From Nageia nagi (lineage: Eukaryota; Pinophyta), in the NCBI GenBank assembly GCA_050084985.1, contig JBITNC010000001.1:176266001-176330000 (forward strand): DNA of 64,000 bases. Direction: 5' to 3'. Both the position numbers and the translations under genes were made by a program. Of the stretch, positions 11,951 to 24,754 are shown in pieces (position 1 is the stretch's first letter; each line of letters starts with the position of its first letter). A model generated the notes under the pieces. It was not told where the DNA came from and made no database searches. It worked only from the letters and a program-made list of their open reading frames with translations.

Positions 11951-12330
11951 TACAATATTATTAGAAGTCACTTCAATATAGTTACTAGAATAACATAAAT
12001 AAGAAGAAAATGGATGATTTTTATATATTATTTAAAGGAAACTAAAATCAATTAAAATATTTTATTAATGTGTATGCATAATTACAAAAATTGAATGAAT
12101 TGATGATTTGTATACAAGTTGAAAATCACTTAAATGAGTTTACAATATTATTAGAAGTCACTTCAATATAGTTACTTGAATAACATAGATAATAAGAAAG
12201 TGGATGATGTTTATATATTATTTAAGCTGAACTAAAATCAATTAAAATATTTTATTAATATGTATGGACAATTACAAAAATTGAATGAACTAACGATTTG
12301 TATACAAGTTGAAAATCACTTAAATGAGTT
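11951..12330. repeat. 190-bp tandem duplication
   Basis: The segment starting TACAATATTATTAGAAGTCA at 11951 recurs at 12141 with scattered substitutions; each copy ends with AAATCACTTAAATGAGTT. Two copies only. Confidence 0.93.
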
Positions 12331-13145
12331 GAAGTTTTTATATTATAATAAATAAGAATAATTGAAAGGCTGATATTATTTTGTACCTTATGGTTATCAT
12401 AATTTTTTTTATTATAGTTTGTTGGTAAATAATAGATTATTTTTATAGGTATATAAATAATGAGCTTGCTTATTTATTTTTCATTTGCTTTCATTTTGTT
12501 TGTTTGGAAAATGCTGGAATGTGGGTAATAGATGGATGAAAGAGAAAAAATATAGAGAAAGATGTTATTTCTTTGTATTTGTATTTGCTAATTTAGTAAG
12601 AGTAAAGGGGACAAAAATGCTTGCACTTTTACATAGTTAGATTAATAGGCTTACACCATGTATTTTTTGAACATAATGAAACAAATAGCTTTTTATGTTG
12701 TATAAAAATATTAGATAAACCTATAATAATATTTAAAATTATGACCTAATCCATAATTACTAAATCATGATAATCAAAATAAGCTTGATGATTTTATTAT
12801 GAATTATAATTTTGTTTGAAAATAATTATTTAAATACATAAATAATCTATATTTATCTTTGGATAATTTTTGAAGGTCCTATAAAAATTGGATTTAGAAA
12901 CATCATTCGTTATAAAAATCATTTAAATAGAATAAGAAATCTATATGTATAACAAGATAACTAATAGCTTAGATGTTTGCTTAAAATAAAATAAAACTAG
13001 TGAAAATAATGCATATAAATATTCCTTCATAATTATAAAAAAATAAATCAATAGTTGATAATGAACAAAATTATAAATCACTTAAATAAAAATGCAAGTT
13101 TGTTTTTTTCTATATGATAACTAAAACTAATTGAATAGTTAATAA
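12331..13145. other. AT-rich interval, nothing recognised
   Basis: No coding signal or element boundary found between the tandem duplication and the microsatellite. Confidence 0.6.
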
Positions 13146-13309
<164 letters not shown>

Positions 13310-13544
13310 ACAATTTAGAAATAACCATTATGAATGGTGTTATGAATTACTTATCATTTTGTATTTTATATTGCTCTAGTTATAGTTGTAGAAAGGGATA
13401 TTGAAGGTATTAAAACCTTAGATTTATAGTAATTATGTATCCACTAGATTTGAGGAGGTGAATTCTTGAGATGTAACACTAATTGGATGTAGGGTTTGTT
13501 GGTTGTCATTAGTTTGTAGAGATTTAGTTATATAAAAAGGAGTG

Positions 13545-13754
13545 AAGGTAAAAATTTAGCAATAATATAAACTTTGTTATATTCACGATACTTTAAAATA
13601 TAAACCTTGATAAATGATATAGCATTTAATATAACACATGGCATTGCATTGTAATATCAACTTTATCTTAATATATGTAATATTGCATTAAGTCATTTAG
13701 GAATTCTAAATATGATTTATTAAATAAATAATAAATCATTTTTAGGTGTTTACA
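13545..13754 (-). repeat. partial 3' LTR of pol-less element
   Basis: About 200 bp very similar to 21404-21613, ending GTGTTTACA in both copies. The rest of the 730-bp LTR is not found to its left, where the (TC)n tract and unrelated sequence lie. Confidence 0.75.
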
Positions 13755-13769
13755 TTTTACCCCTTTTTG
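13755..13769 (-). other. polypurine tract of pol-less element
   Basis: On the element strand AAAAAGGGGTAAAA precedes the TGTAAACAC of the LTR. Confidence 0.7.
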
Positions 13770-16086
13770 GATATGAAATGAAAAGCATTAAAATTGTATA
13801 ATCCAAATAAGTTTAAAGAAGAGAAGTAAATTTTCAATAGTAAAGTGGCCTTCCTTTTCTTGATCAATATATTGAGTATGATATGTCATATAACCCCTTT
13901 TGGTCTTACATTTCCCCTTGCTCATGCTTCTTCAGGTAATCAAGACAAAAATTGAAGTCCTATATAAGAAAAGCATCTTTACACAAAATGATACTCTCTC
14001 ATACCATACCTTAAGAACAAATCAACATAATACCCACATAGATCACATGCCATTAAAGAATATTCAATTAAAAGAGTAAGGATGAAATAAATATGATATC
14101 CATTATGTCACTAGGGTCAATGCGACTCATAGTTCTATTTAACCATGACATATAGACTATTATGATTGTAACTCATAGTCTATGAAGATCAAGCTAATGA
14201 GGTCCTTTTTAATACCTCCAAGCTTTGTATAACCATGATTATCAAGCTGATGAGAACTTTTTTAATGATTCAAGCTTGGAATAACCTATAATTAATGAGA
14301 GATTTTGCTCATGGAGTGACCATGACCTTGAAAACATTTGTTAGCATAACATTGAACAAAATCATTTGATTCTTATAAAAATACCAAATATTCAAATATT
14401 TATTAGCATTACATATAAATATTGCATGTTTGATCATATTGAATTGCTTGATTTCATTAATTTTCAAAGAAAACATACACCATTGACAATGTGAATTTCA
14501 TAGAATTTAGTGATCATGTGTTTTACAACTTTGTTCTACATTCTTATTTCAATGCATATTTGTTAAATAATGACATTTTCAAATAGATATTCAAGGATCT
14601 ATGTAACATGCTCCATTTATAATAAATTCATAATAAACACACATTGTTAGCAGTGTGGAAATAATTATATCAGATCTACAATTTTTAATGATATTCAATT
14701 GAAAATAGTAGTTGACATCTTGTCTCATAAAATCATGAAATAACACTTCCTATTTGCATAATATTTAACATATGAGCAAGAATTTAACCCATTTAGACTA
14801 TATATGTGCTTTGTCCTTTTAACAATCATATGACCATGATAGTAATGAATTTGATCATTTTTAAACTATGAAAATGTAATCCATATTTTAAATAACCCAT
14901 AATTTTACTTATTTCAGCCCACTAATTGTGTGATACAAATGGAATTATACATTATGCAAAATAATGCACCCAATTGGCATTGAAAAAGAGATATTCAAAT
15001 ATTTAAACTTTCAAAGACATGCATAAATATAAAAATCAAAATTTGACATTTTAATTTAATTATATCAGACTTTATGAATTAAGATCTTTATGTAGCCATC
15101 AAGTAATACCCAATTTCTACATCTATTTGGACTTTGCAAGTATAGGATTAAAATATAGGTATTGAATTATTTACTAATTTTGCATAAGGCATGTCATTAA
15201 TGACATCCATTTAGTAGTAATATTTAAAAAATAGTGAACATCATATATTTGATCATCAATGTATAATATTATCATTCAAGCTTACCATTTTTACCATTTT
15301 GAAGTAGCATGCAGTAGATTGAACTTCAATTTCATTTTTCATACATTGCTAATGGTATGAATACAACAAAATTGGTTTTTGAAAAAGAAGTAAATGGAAA
15401 TTAAAATATTTTTCTATGGTTTTCCCCATTTAAGCATCATGTTTGAAGGCATTATATCTTACCTTGGAAAAAGAGCATTTAGCTACTTAGGGTTTAGGGA
15501 AAAATGTGAACAAAAGGGGGGTTAATGTTGACTTTTATCACTTTGCTTCTTATCTTATCACTATTGGTCATGCCATGTGGAGTGTTGTTGCTATTATCCT
15601 TTATCTTACAACTTGATGATTCTCTTTTATCCTCCTCATATACCGATTAGTTGACTTCATTATTCGATTTATGCCTAGTTATTAGACTTTTACTTTTTTA
15701 TCTAACATGGCATATTAGGATTAGTAGATGGTGGAGAGGCCCCTATCTAGGAGAAGAGGACATGTGGTTGAATACCTATGTAACCTTCCTTTTAAGCACA
15801 TGTTAAGATTTTACGTATTGTTATTTATTATTGTAAAAAATATTATAACTTCTTAGACCCTTAGCACTATGCATTTGGTTTACTTATTGTTTGCTTTATT
15901 TTTCCCTTCACTTAATTTGATTAAAATAGTGCTTGTTATTTAATTTTTGCAAGATAGGAATGTTAATATTAAAGGTAAACCCATTTCCATGATAAAATCA
16001 AAGAAGGAATAGGGATGGTAAAGGAAAAATCATGAAGATGATATCCTTATGCATTCAAGACTAGAAGATTTATCGATTAACAGGAA
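13770..16086. other. non-coding internal part of pol-less element
   Basis: No reading frame of note. A short imperfect repeat with ATCAAGCT-ATGAG lies around 14188-14290. Confidence 0.5.
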
Positions 16087-17290
16087 TATCCAATAAGACC
16101 TTTCCCTTATCACCACTTTGGTAGAGAGATGGGACCTAGACACAAACTCATTTCACCTAAACTTAGGTAAAATGAGCATTAACTTGCTTTATGTTTACAA
16201 TAAATGGGGGATTCCCATCTAGGGTTGGCTTGTGCACCAAGTTGTAGTATCTAATAAAAATGAGAGGGAGCAACTCTCCCTATGGCTAATGAGAGAGAAG
16301 GATCATGATTGGGAGCATCAAGCCATATGTATAGCTGAGGCATGAAATTTTGCCTCACTTGGATGATATTTGAGACTATACATTACCTCTATCATTGCTA
16401 CTTATTTATGTATAGATAAGAGTAGCACTTCCTTTCCACTTGGTTTGGTATGGTGGTAAAGGAGATATGTGCATGGGGACACAATTTGCATGGGCTCCAT
16501 TGCTATTAGCCCAACTTTACATAGATCTATTCAATTTTATGAGTGTTGAAAAATTCAACATGACCATAGCACATGCAAGTATTCTACAAGTTTGGGCCTA
16601 TGAGAAGATTATTTTCATCCATCCTACAGGATTGTAAAGGGTGAGGAATGATTCCTTAGATATTGCCCTAACATGCTAGGTATCATGAGCACTAAGATAC
16701 AGATACCCATAGAGTTTGGAGGTGAGATGAAGAGAGAAGGATGGAATCTAACCTAAGGAAATGGTATGGGTATTGTATGTAGACTTTATGTAGGAGTATG
16801 ATGCCCATAAACTTTCCTAGGTGAGGCAAGACTACTTTCTTTAGACATAAAGGAAGCTAGTGGAGCCTTACTTTCCCCATCGATTACTCCATCAGTTTGG
16901 GATCCAATAAGGGATCCCACCTACTCTAGTGTACTATATGTGATACATTATATAGAGGAATGCTCCACCAAAAGCATAAAATATTTTAACATGGAGGTTA
17001 ACCTAAAAGGATTCTAGAGTATTGGATGTAGAAACAAGCATATCTATGGCATCGGGCACTATCCAAGGATTCATGGGATGATGGAAGATAATACATCCAG
17101 CTCTCTTTGGAATGTATTATGATGAGGAGGAGAATACAACAACATTTGAGGGATCATCAAATGAGGACCCTTATCAGGTAGATAATCCCATGTAGGACAT
17201 TCCTTTGCAAGGATCACCCATCACACCAACATCAGATTAGTGACATTGGAAAAGGTTGTGCCTCTAGTGGCCACATTATTGATTAGCATG
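16087..17290 (+). pseudogene. plant mobile domain (PMD) protein remnant
   Basis: Plus-strand translation gives TTLVERWDLDTNSFHLNLG (about 16110-16170), then KMSINLLYVYNKWGIPI. Farther on come PLLLAQLYIDLF (about 16498) and ASILQVWAYEKIIFIHPTGL (about 16574-16636). This is the ordered pattern of the plant mobile domain (aminotransferase-like PMD; relatives MAIN and MAIL1), known both in host genes and in plant transposons. Stops and shifts abound; only 16440-16637 stays open. It runs antisense to the gag of the surrounding element, between gag and the 3' LTR. Function of such frames in elements is unknown. Confidence 0.72.
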
Positions 17291-17802
17291 TTTAACATTT
17301 TATTTGATTAAGATAATAATCTTGATATTTTTTTATCTTGTAAAAGAGAGAGACACATAGCTTGTAGCCTTAGAGGCTAAAATTCAGAGGCTTAAGCCTT
17401 TTAAGACCATGGTTCTAGGGTTACAAGCATATATATCTAATTTATAGTCCACACTTACAGTGAGGGATGCCTCAATAGCATCCATGGATCAATCCATAAA
17501 GAGGCTACAAGAGAGGGTGGATATACCTCCATATAATGAACAATGGGCATTCATATAGAGTTAATATAGATAAGAGGGATAATGATATTATAGTTATTAG
17601 GAGTAAGTATGAGAGGGACAAGGCATTAATGGCCACTCATGGTATTAGCAGTAGTGACATATTGGGAGGTATTTATTTTTCTAATCCTAGTAGTGGTAGT
17701 AGGATGAGGCCTAGGACTAGTGAGGCAAGTAGTAGTGACAGTAGTGCATGCCACTATATTGTATCATGGACATGGATCCACCCTTTATATATATATATAT
17801 AA
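17291..17802 (+). pseudogene. possible C-terminal part of the PMD reading frame
   Basis: After the PMD core, the plus strand still reads like protein in pieces: a segment IKRLQERVD, then the open stretch 17536-17802 with IVIRSKYERDKALMATHGIS and a Ser-rich tail. A charged, helix-prone region followed by a low-complexity Ser tail would suit a C-terminal extension, but I cannot match it to a family. A short AT palindrome (TTTATATATATATATAAA) follows at 17784-17801. Confidence 0.35.
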
Positions 17803-18599
17803 AGGGTATTTCTTATTTATAATGGTGAATGTATGCTTTAAGTTCATGCTTTCTATTATGGTTGAATGATCTAGTTGCTCAATATTTGTACTTAAATATC
17901 AAAGTTAATAAACTATAAAAATGATGCCCAAAAGAAAGATACAACTTTCAACAATAATCAAATTGATAATTTTGCAAAAAAAAAAAAAGAATACAATCCC
18001 TTTTTTTTCTTTTAACCAGCCCATAATTTAATACACACCCCTCAAAATAATTCAATAAACTTTATGGATAGAGGATATGGTATTATTTTTTATTCTAATC
18101 CAGGAAACACACATCATTAGTGATATGGCAATTGGTTGTAAGCCATCAGTAGCATGAGATTTAATGATTTAGCATGAAAAATGTATGGAGAACTTTTTCC
18201 AAACTTACTTATAAAAATAAAATAATGATTTATCCCTTATGATCATAAAACATACACATTTCCCCCTATTCAATAACTATCTATCATACACTACAAATTG
18301 AAAATTTTCAATTTTAGGCAATAACTTTGCATACTTGGGATGGTTTAGCAACCCATACACATTTGATGGAGGTAGATACAAAAATATGTACCTTCTTAGT
18401 AGTATATTTGATATCTTTGGCTGCATGCAAACAAGAGTGCACATTGTTAGTAGCATGGTTTCCATAAGTTTGTCCATCATGTTTTGTGTCCCTTTTATTA
18501 TAGATTTTGCCTATCTTCTGCTGATGATTTCTACATGCATATCTATTAGAAAAATAATAATTCATGCAACTTAAAGTACTTACCAAACCAATGAATCCC
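17803..18599. other. AT-rich segment between PMD remnant and gag
   Basis: Short overlapping frames on both strands (18277-18586) match no known domain. They may be the worn 3' end of gag. Confidence 0.4.
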
Positions 18600-20780
18600 C
18601 TTGGTTGTTAAGTTGTGTTTAGTAATGGATTCGTAAATACCTCTAATTATTCATTATCATGGTGTACAAGCCAATCGGTTGTGTCAACATGATCATCCAT
18701 ACGAATTGGTTTTTAATCAATGAAGTTCTAAATGATGTTTCTTAAGACCCTATAATTTCTTGTTAGGTGCCTTGGTGTCCTTTGATAATTATAAAATTAT
18801 TCATACTTATAATTTTTAGGAACATGATTAGGAAAGTAATGTTGAACCATTGGTGGAAGCTCAATAAGTTCTTTTAGTAATATATTGAGAATATTATCAA
18901 TAGTATCAGTTAGCCTTGTAAACTTTCTTTATGTTTTATTATTTCTTCTATAAACATTAGAGGTGGCAATTTCTAGTTTCTTTTCATATACCTATGATTT
19001 AGGTTGCTTATCTTTTTTCTCATACATTTGAGTGTTATCTTTCTTCTCATACCCTTATGATTTTTTAGAGCATATATTACAAAGTTTCTTGATGCAATCT
19101 TTTTTTCTAAACAAGGCATCTATAATTTAAATAATTTCAAATCATGATTAGATATAACCAACAATTTATACATAGGTAATAAAGCATTTGCAAATGTATC
19201 CTTTAAATTTTTTTTAGGCACAATAATCTTATTTGTAGTTTATTTCCATATTTTCACAAAATTAGATAAAGATTGGTTAGGCAATTACTTAATTTTACAT
19301 AAATCTTTAAATTAAACTTTTTATACAATATTATATCTAAAGTGCTTCAAAAATTGATATATCAAATATTCATATTTATCAATGCCCTTTTTAGGAAGAA
19401 TAAAATACCATTTCAATGCATCATCTTTTAAACTGCTTGAAAATAATTATATAAGCATATCTTTATCCTAAATATATTCCATAACTTCCCCTTGAAAATT
19501 TCTTACATGTATTTTTGGATCTTGCAAACCATCAAATTTTGTAAATTTTATGCTCTTTTTACTAACAAGCACTTTAGAAATAATTCTATTAGTTAATGAA
19601 TGTTTTAAATAAAATAATAAGTCATCATCATCATCAAGCAACTTTTTTCTAATTTAATTCTTTCATCCATTATTTGATACTACAAAAACTTATTTTAGCT
19701 ACTAAATTTTAACTATAGGTATACTATCCTTCAGGGGTGGTGGAGGGGTTTGTGGTGGTACATTATGAATTTGAGAGGAATATTTATTTGCACCTCTAAG
19801 ATAGTTTTCCTTGAGTGGCACAAATGGTCATATTCTATTTGATCATTCATGTTCAAGCTTATCAACCAATTCCAACATAAACTCTAATTGTTATTCCTCA
19901 TTAGCTTATTGAAAGAACTTAATTTCTTGAGCATCAAGTTTGATAGTTTATACTTCTTTTGTGATGTGTATAGGCATTATCAATTTTTATTTTAACATCT
20001 ACTATAATTTCTTCATTAATAAAAATGCTTACTTTTATTAGGAAGCATGCTTGTATTATAATATGTAGAATTAAGAATCAAGTGTTCAAAATCATCATCA
20101 ATTTCTTTATCATCTTCCTCGATGGTCACTTCATTCAGAAGCTTTGTAGCATCTAATTCTATGCTACTAGTGGCATGCATACATGGTTGCACATCATTGG
20201 TGATATCCTAATTACTAGTAGAGACCTTCCATTTGGAAGAACCTACATTTTCATAAAAGAAAAACCTATCTAAGGATTGCAAAGTTGCAGTATCTAATTC
20301 TAATAATTCATACTTGGTTAGAATATCAATAACATTTTTAGCATTATTAGTAAGATAATATTCCAACTTTCCTTTATTAGATGGAAATTATTTTATTTAT
20401 CTAACATGGCTAGGAATTCTATCTAATTCTTCAATTTTAGCATCAATGTTAGAAGAATCTACATGGCTTCCCAAACTTATATTTTTAAAATCATAATAAT
20501 CTATATAAATATTAAGCTGATTAGGATTTTTTTCAATAATATCCATCTTCTTGCTAGAGCTTTTAGATTCATTATCATTATCTTCATTAGTATTGATTTG
20601 GTCATTAGGATTAGGCTTTTGTAGAGGTAAATCAAGATTAATCCTAACACTTCTCCTAATATCCTTAAAATTAATCTTACTCTTAGAAACCTTAGGTTGT
20701 TCTTCATTTAGATCCATATTTGAAACATAGGTAGAACAAACCCTAGTATTATCATTTTCTCTAACTATTACTCTAAGCAC
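18600..20780 (-). pseudogene. Tat-like Ty3/gypsy gag
   Basis: Minus strand: an open, hydrophilic N-terminal stretch at 20397-20780, then a broken region, then the gag core near 19100-19560 (KFTKFDGLQDPKIHVRNFQ, DDALKWYF, FKDLCKIK). The core is followed by KLLVISNHDLKLFKL, an ELIELPPMVQHYFPNHVP segment and a worn C-x2-H-x4-H zinc knuckle (about 18770-18800). The core and the C-H-H-C knuckle type match Tat-lineage Gag. Multiple stops and shifts are present. It would form the particle that packages element RNA. No protease or RT follows. Confidence 0.72.
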
Positions 20781-20857
20781 CTAGGGAAGGTAAGAGATAA
20801 TAATGAAAAATGGATTCATGACTCTATAGAAGGGATGTCCTAGATTAGGATCTAGGT

Positions 20858-20880
20858 GTGTAATAATGTCAAGTTCACCA
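20858..20880 (-). other. putative primer binding site
   Basis: Element strand TTGGTGAACTTGACA follows the LTR end GGTCTACA after a short spacer. The same arrangement (GGGTCTACA then TTTTGGTCAACCC) occurs in the Tat element at 35538-35560, which supports both boundaries. I cannot name the tRNA. Confidence 0.5.
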
Positions 20881-20883
20881 ATA

Positions 20884-21613
20884 TGTAGACCTCAAATCAT
20901 GTAACATATGAATGTACATACTAAATAAGTTTATCTACAATATAAGAAAATATGGAAATATGCACTATATCATATTATACTAAATATACATGAAACACAT
21001 GAACCTGATATGAAGTGTATGTATAATACTTAAGTAACAAGTAGTAATGGATCTTTAGAGGATTAGGATTATATTCATAGTGAGTTCATTATGGATATTC
21101 ATGGGCATGAATCAACTACTCAAGCACCTAAATATGGAACCTCCAACCTATAAGAAGCACACCGCTACTAGCATAGGAGAATCATGCTATAGACTATGTA
21201 GAATATATAGAATTTTGATGTGTGCTAAAGATAGAAAGTCTAGATCTTAGAGTATAACAAATTCTCATGATAGGTGGTTTCCAGAGACATTATTATATTC
21301 AACAAACACCTATCAAATTTCTTATCATATCAAAGAGTTTTGATCTATGGAGGTCAACCTATTCCACTCACATATATAGCCTGTAAGGTAATGAAAATGA
21401 GTGAAGGCTAACCTCTAGTAATGATATAAACTTTTTTATATTCAAGATACTTTAAAATATAAACCATAATAAATGATATAACATTTAATATAACACATGG
21501 AATTGCATTGTAATATCGACTTTATATTGATATATGTAATATTGCATTAAGTCATTTAGGAAGTCTAAATATGATTTATTAAATAAATAATAAATAATTT
21601 GTAAGTGTTTACA
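20884..21613 (-). repeat. 5' LTR of pol-less element
   Basis: About 730 bp, TGTAGACCTC to GTGTTTACA on the plus strand, with TGTA/TACA inverted ends. The last 210 bp match the partial copy at 13545-13754. Its element-strand start resembles that of the Tat LTR at 34950. Confidence 0.65.
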
Positions 21614-22539
21614 ATAGGAATACACCATTACTAGTAAATTGTTACATTCCATAATCAAGATATTTTATAACCAACACTTCACATAGGATTTTATGGGGTT
21701 TTTTTATTGGAAATATTGTTAGATTCTTATTTTATTTTAATAGAAGCTACTAAAACTTATTAATATTACAAAAAATATTATCAAGATTGTAAATATCATT
21801 ATTATAAAAAATGAAATGTAGAATGGGCAAAGTTGGCAAACATCATTAAAGTAGTTTATGATGTGGCATTTCTAGAATTTATGTTATGTTTATTATTATT
21901 GTAGTGTTATAAATTTTCATGTGGGAACACTTTATATATTATCTTTTCAAATGATCATAGCTACATAAAATGATTTCATACACCATTTCATTTATGTCAT
22001 TTCATTATACAATTATAGTTGCATCATTATTTTGATGGTTTATGTTCATGATATAACCACATCATGATCTCATCATTCATGATCTAATCTCCTTACACAC
22101 ATTAGGAAGGATTCAGGAATATTATAGATAACTTAGTAAGTTCTTGTCATTATAAGCATTCATTAAAGGTTATGATGATACATAGTATTATTAATAAATT
22201 ATTGACTTATAATATAAGAAAATAACTTACTAGAATTTTGTAATCTCATCATTATTTTATATTTTCTATCAATAGATGGCTCATGAGGATTAGGACTTTA
22301 TACCTTAGTGGAGAATTATTATGCTTGATATTTTTGCTTATCATTTTTTAAGCTTGATAATTTTTTTTATTAAAGTTGGATGGTGGAATTTTTAATGGAT
22401 CTTGAACCTTACATATATTCTTTAATGTCTTCAATAAAAATCATATAGTAATTCCATTTGTATAAATATTAACTTACTACATATACAGGCCTCATAGATA
22501 TGAAAAAAACATAGCCATAATAAATTAAGATGACATTAG
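21614..22539. other. AT-rich interval, nothing recognised
   Basis: No coding or structural signal found. Confidence 0.5.
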
Positions 22540-23030
22540 ATATAGATTACTCCTCTAATTCCTCCATATGGATTTGAACCTCTTCTAGCCAGTATTGGGC
22601 ATTATTCATAATCTTGATGTATAACTTCTTTGCTTGGTATTCAGCTTCCATGATTTCCATATAAGTATCCATGCTTCTATGGAGTCTTTCTATATTCATT
22701 TTGTTACTCCCACCTATTTGGTTTACCTTGTATTTTGTTTTTGTTTCATTGATGGTATTTTTTGTCCTTATGATCCATAATCTTCTTGTAAAGCTTCCTC
22801 ATTTGAGATAACTACATAAGATATTGATTTCTTCTTTATACGATACCTCTTTATTCCATATTAGGATTTGATCACATGCTCATTCCCATTTATCATATAC
22901 TTCTCTATATCAAGTGGCCCCATAGAATGGTTAGCTTCCATATCTTCTTCCACTTTCAAGAGTTCCATTTCATCTCTATGAGAAGTCTCCTCTATGCTAG
23001 ATCTCATCCACACTAATATTATTTAAATCC
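22540..23030 (-). pseudogene. unidentified degraded coding region
   Basis: The minus strand reads like worn protein: DEMELLKVEEDMEANHSMG, then (after stops) MNIERLHRSMDTYMEIMEA and YWLEEVQIHMEELEE. Charged, helix-rich, with a possible coiled coil near 22550-22700. I do not recognise the family; it could be part of a retroelement gag or a host pseudogene. The base composition is richer in purines on the minus strand than in its surroundings, which favours a former coding role. Confidence 0.35.
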
Positions 23031-24239
23031 ATATTCCCTTAATAAGCATGAATTTGAAAACCATAGAGAAGAGGCCTTGGTAAAAATAAAATTCCATAAT
23101 GCCTTTCTAAGGGATTTTTGCTACCCTCTTGAGTTCCATAAAAAACAAATTCAACTTGTTCACTCTTTTCTCCCAATGTATATTATTGAGCAACATTAAA
23201 TGATAACCCTTCATCTATGTATCTTTTGCATTGAGGGTAAAGTAATCCATCATTATTGTTGCAAATTTGGGCTATGGGGGAGGTAATGAGTTCCTTCTTT
23301 ATGCTTTCTTATCCCACCTCATATCCTTCCTATTTCAAAAATATTCATCAAACTTTATCACCAAGTTAACATGTTTTATATTTCATCAATTATTTGTTCA
23401 TGTATGTGCTTACATTATTGTGCATTATTTGGTATATATTTTATGACTTCATGGATGAATGTTGGGTTAGTGTTTGTTTATGTTATATCTAGCTAGGACT
23501 GCTAGTTAAGATGATATAATTTGTTACTATTAAGTTTTGTGTCCTTTTGATCATTCTACTTAACTCATACTAATCAAGGATGTTTATTTTAATTACTTTC
23601 ATGCACTTTTATCTTTTATCTCTTTTATGTACCCTACTCTTTTCAAAAAATCATGTACTAGACCCTCCCTAAGAGGACTATGTTCCAATAGATAAGGGGT
23701 TAGCTTTCATATTGAAGTTTGAACTGAGAAAAATGATTGATCCTTAGTGACTTGATTAATTACAATTTGTAGATGTATGAATATTACACAATATCTATCA
23801 AAAGTTACTATCCATGACCAAGGGATGATTATTGTGGAGAATAAGAAATTGTAGACTTAAAGAAATTGAGGTTTTTTCTATGTATATAAACTATCTTGCT
23901 TTAGATGGTTATTGCATAAAAAATATTAAGATCTTGATATTTACAAAGGAGTGTCCATAACCCTTGTAAGAATGAGAAACGTGGTCATTTTGTTTCTCTG
24001 TGAGTAGAAATTCATGCCAAGAGAAAGAACAAGAGACATCATGTTGAATAGTGTAGAAGAGTAGTGTGGCTTTGTATTGTATTGCAACCAATCTTTGTAT
24101 TCTCATGAGGAGAAGCATTATCTAGCAATGACACTCACATCTAATAAAAATTATACTTGCATACCTTTCCAGACACTCAACCTACCACCCATCTTCCATG
24201 AGTTGAAAATATGTTGAAGAGTAAATTGAATTGAAATTA
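23031..24239. other. AT-rich interval, nothing recognised
   Basis: A short minus frame at 23909-24118 has no match I know. The 3' end of the LINE that begins at about 24240 may reach into this stretch, but no poly(A) tail is visible. Confidence 0.45.
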
Positions 24240-24754
24240 TATTAATATATAATAGTGATGAAAAAAGATAAATAGGAATGTAAAGTAGCACATATACAAA
24301 GAAACAAGAGTACCTAGTATAACTCTAGAGGAAATAAAATAAGAAAATTAATAAACAAAACATAAACAAGGTCTATGAATCAAATATTTCTCCCAACATT
24401 CAAGGGTGTAAAAATGAAGTGATAAGTTAGGATCTTGTTATTCTCTACAAACTGTTACTAAGTAGTTTTTTTCTAAGATTGAATAATTCTCATATGAAAA
24501 GGGTAATGCATCTTTGTTCTTCATAATTAATCCAAGACTTTAGTGTATGTGTGTCTCTAAATAAGCAATAATATCTACCTCATATCTCATAATAGAAAAG
24601 ACAAGTGAAAATGAAATGGTCCTTAGATTCCAAATCAAGATTGCACAATCTACAAATATGTTGATCTCTAGGGAGGTGATGATCTATGTCAATATGTAGC
24701 TAGTGGGAGAAAACTTGTAGCAGAGCTAGAGGAAACCTAAGATTATGTAGCATC
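24240..24754 (-). pseudogene. 3' end of LINE ORF2 (zinc-knuckle C-terminus)
   Basis: Minus strand reads CRLCNLDLESKDHFIFTC (about 24605-24660), preceded by DIDHHLPRDQHI and followed by YYEI. The C-x2-C then H-x4-C layout after an RT is the usual C-terminal zinc motif of plant LINE ORF2. It is separated from the rest of the LINE (30058-34949) by a copia element whose target duplication GCATC lies on both sides. Confidence 0.75.
24750..24754. other. target site duplication GCATC (left)
   Basis: Five-base duplication identical to 30053-30057, bounding the copia element. Confidence 0.95.

Larger units (their letters stand above)
13545..21613 (-). mobile_element. pol-less LTR element with gag and antisense plant mobile domain frame
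   Basis: Direct repeats at 13545-13754 (partial) and 20884-21613 bound about 8 kb. Element strand is minus: the LTR starts TGTAAACAC and ends GGTCTACA; a polypurine tract lies beside the left LTR (13755-13769). A Tat-like gag pseudogene fills 18600-20780. No protease, RT or integrase motif was found between gag and the left LTR. Instead a degraded plant mobile domain reading frame runs on the opposite strand at 16087-17290. This resembles non-autonomous gag-only LTR elements. The left LTR homology covers only about 210 bp, so the left boundary is uncertain. Confidence 0.7.

Noticed and set aside
17784-17801. AT palindrome as a terminator or origin
   Set aside because: A simple TA repeat flanked by complementary TTT/AAA; common in AT-rich plant DNA and no further support.
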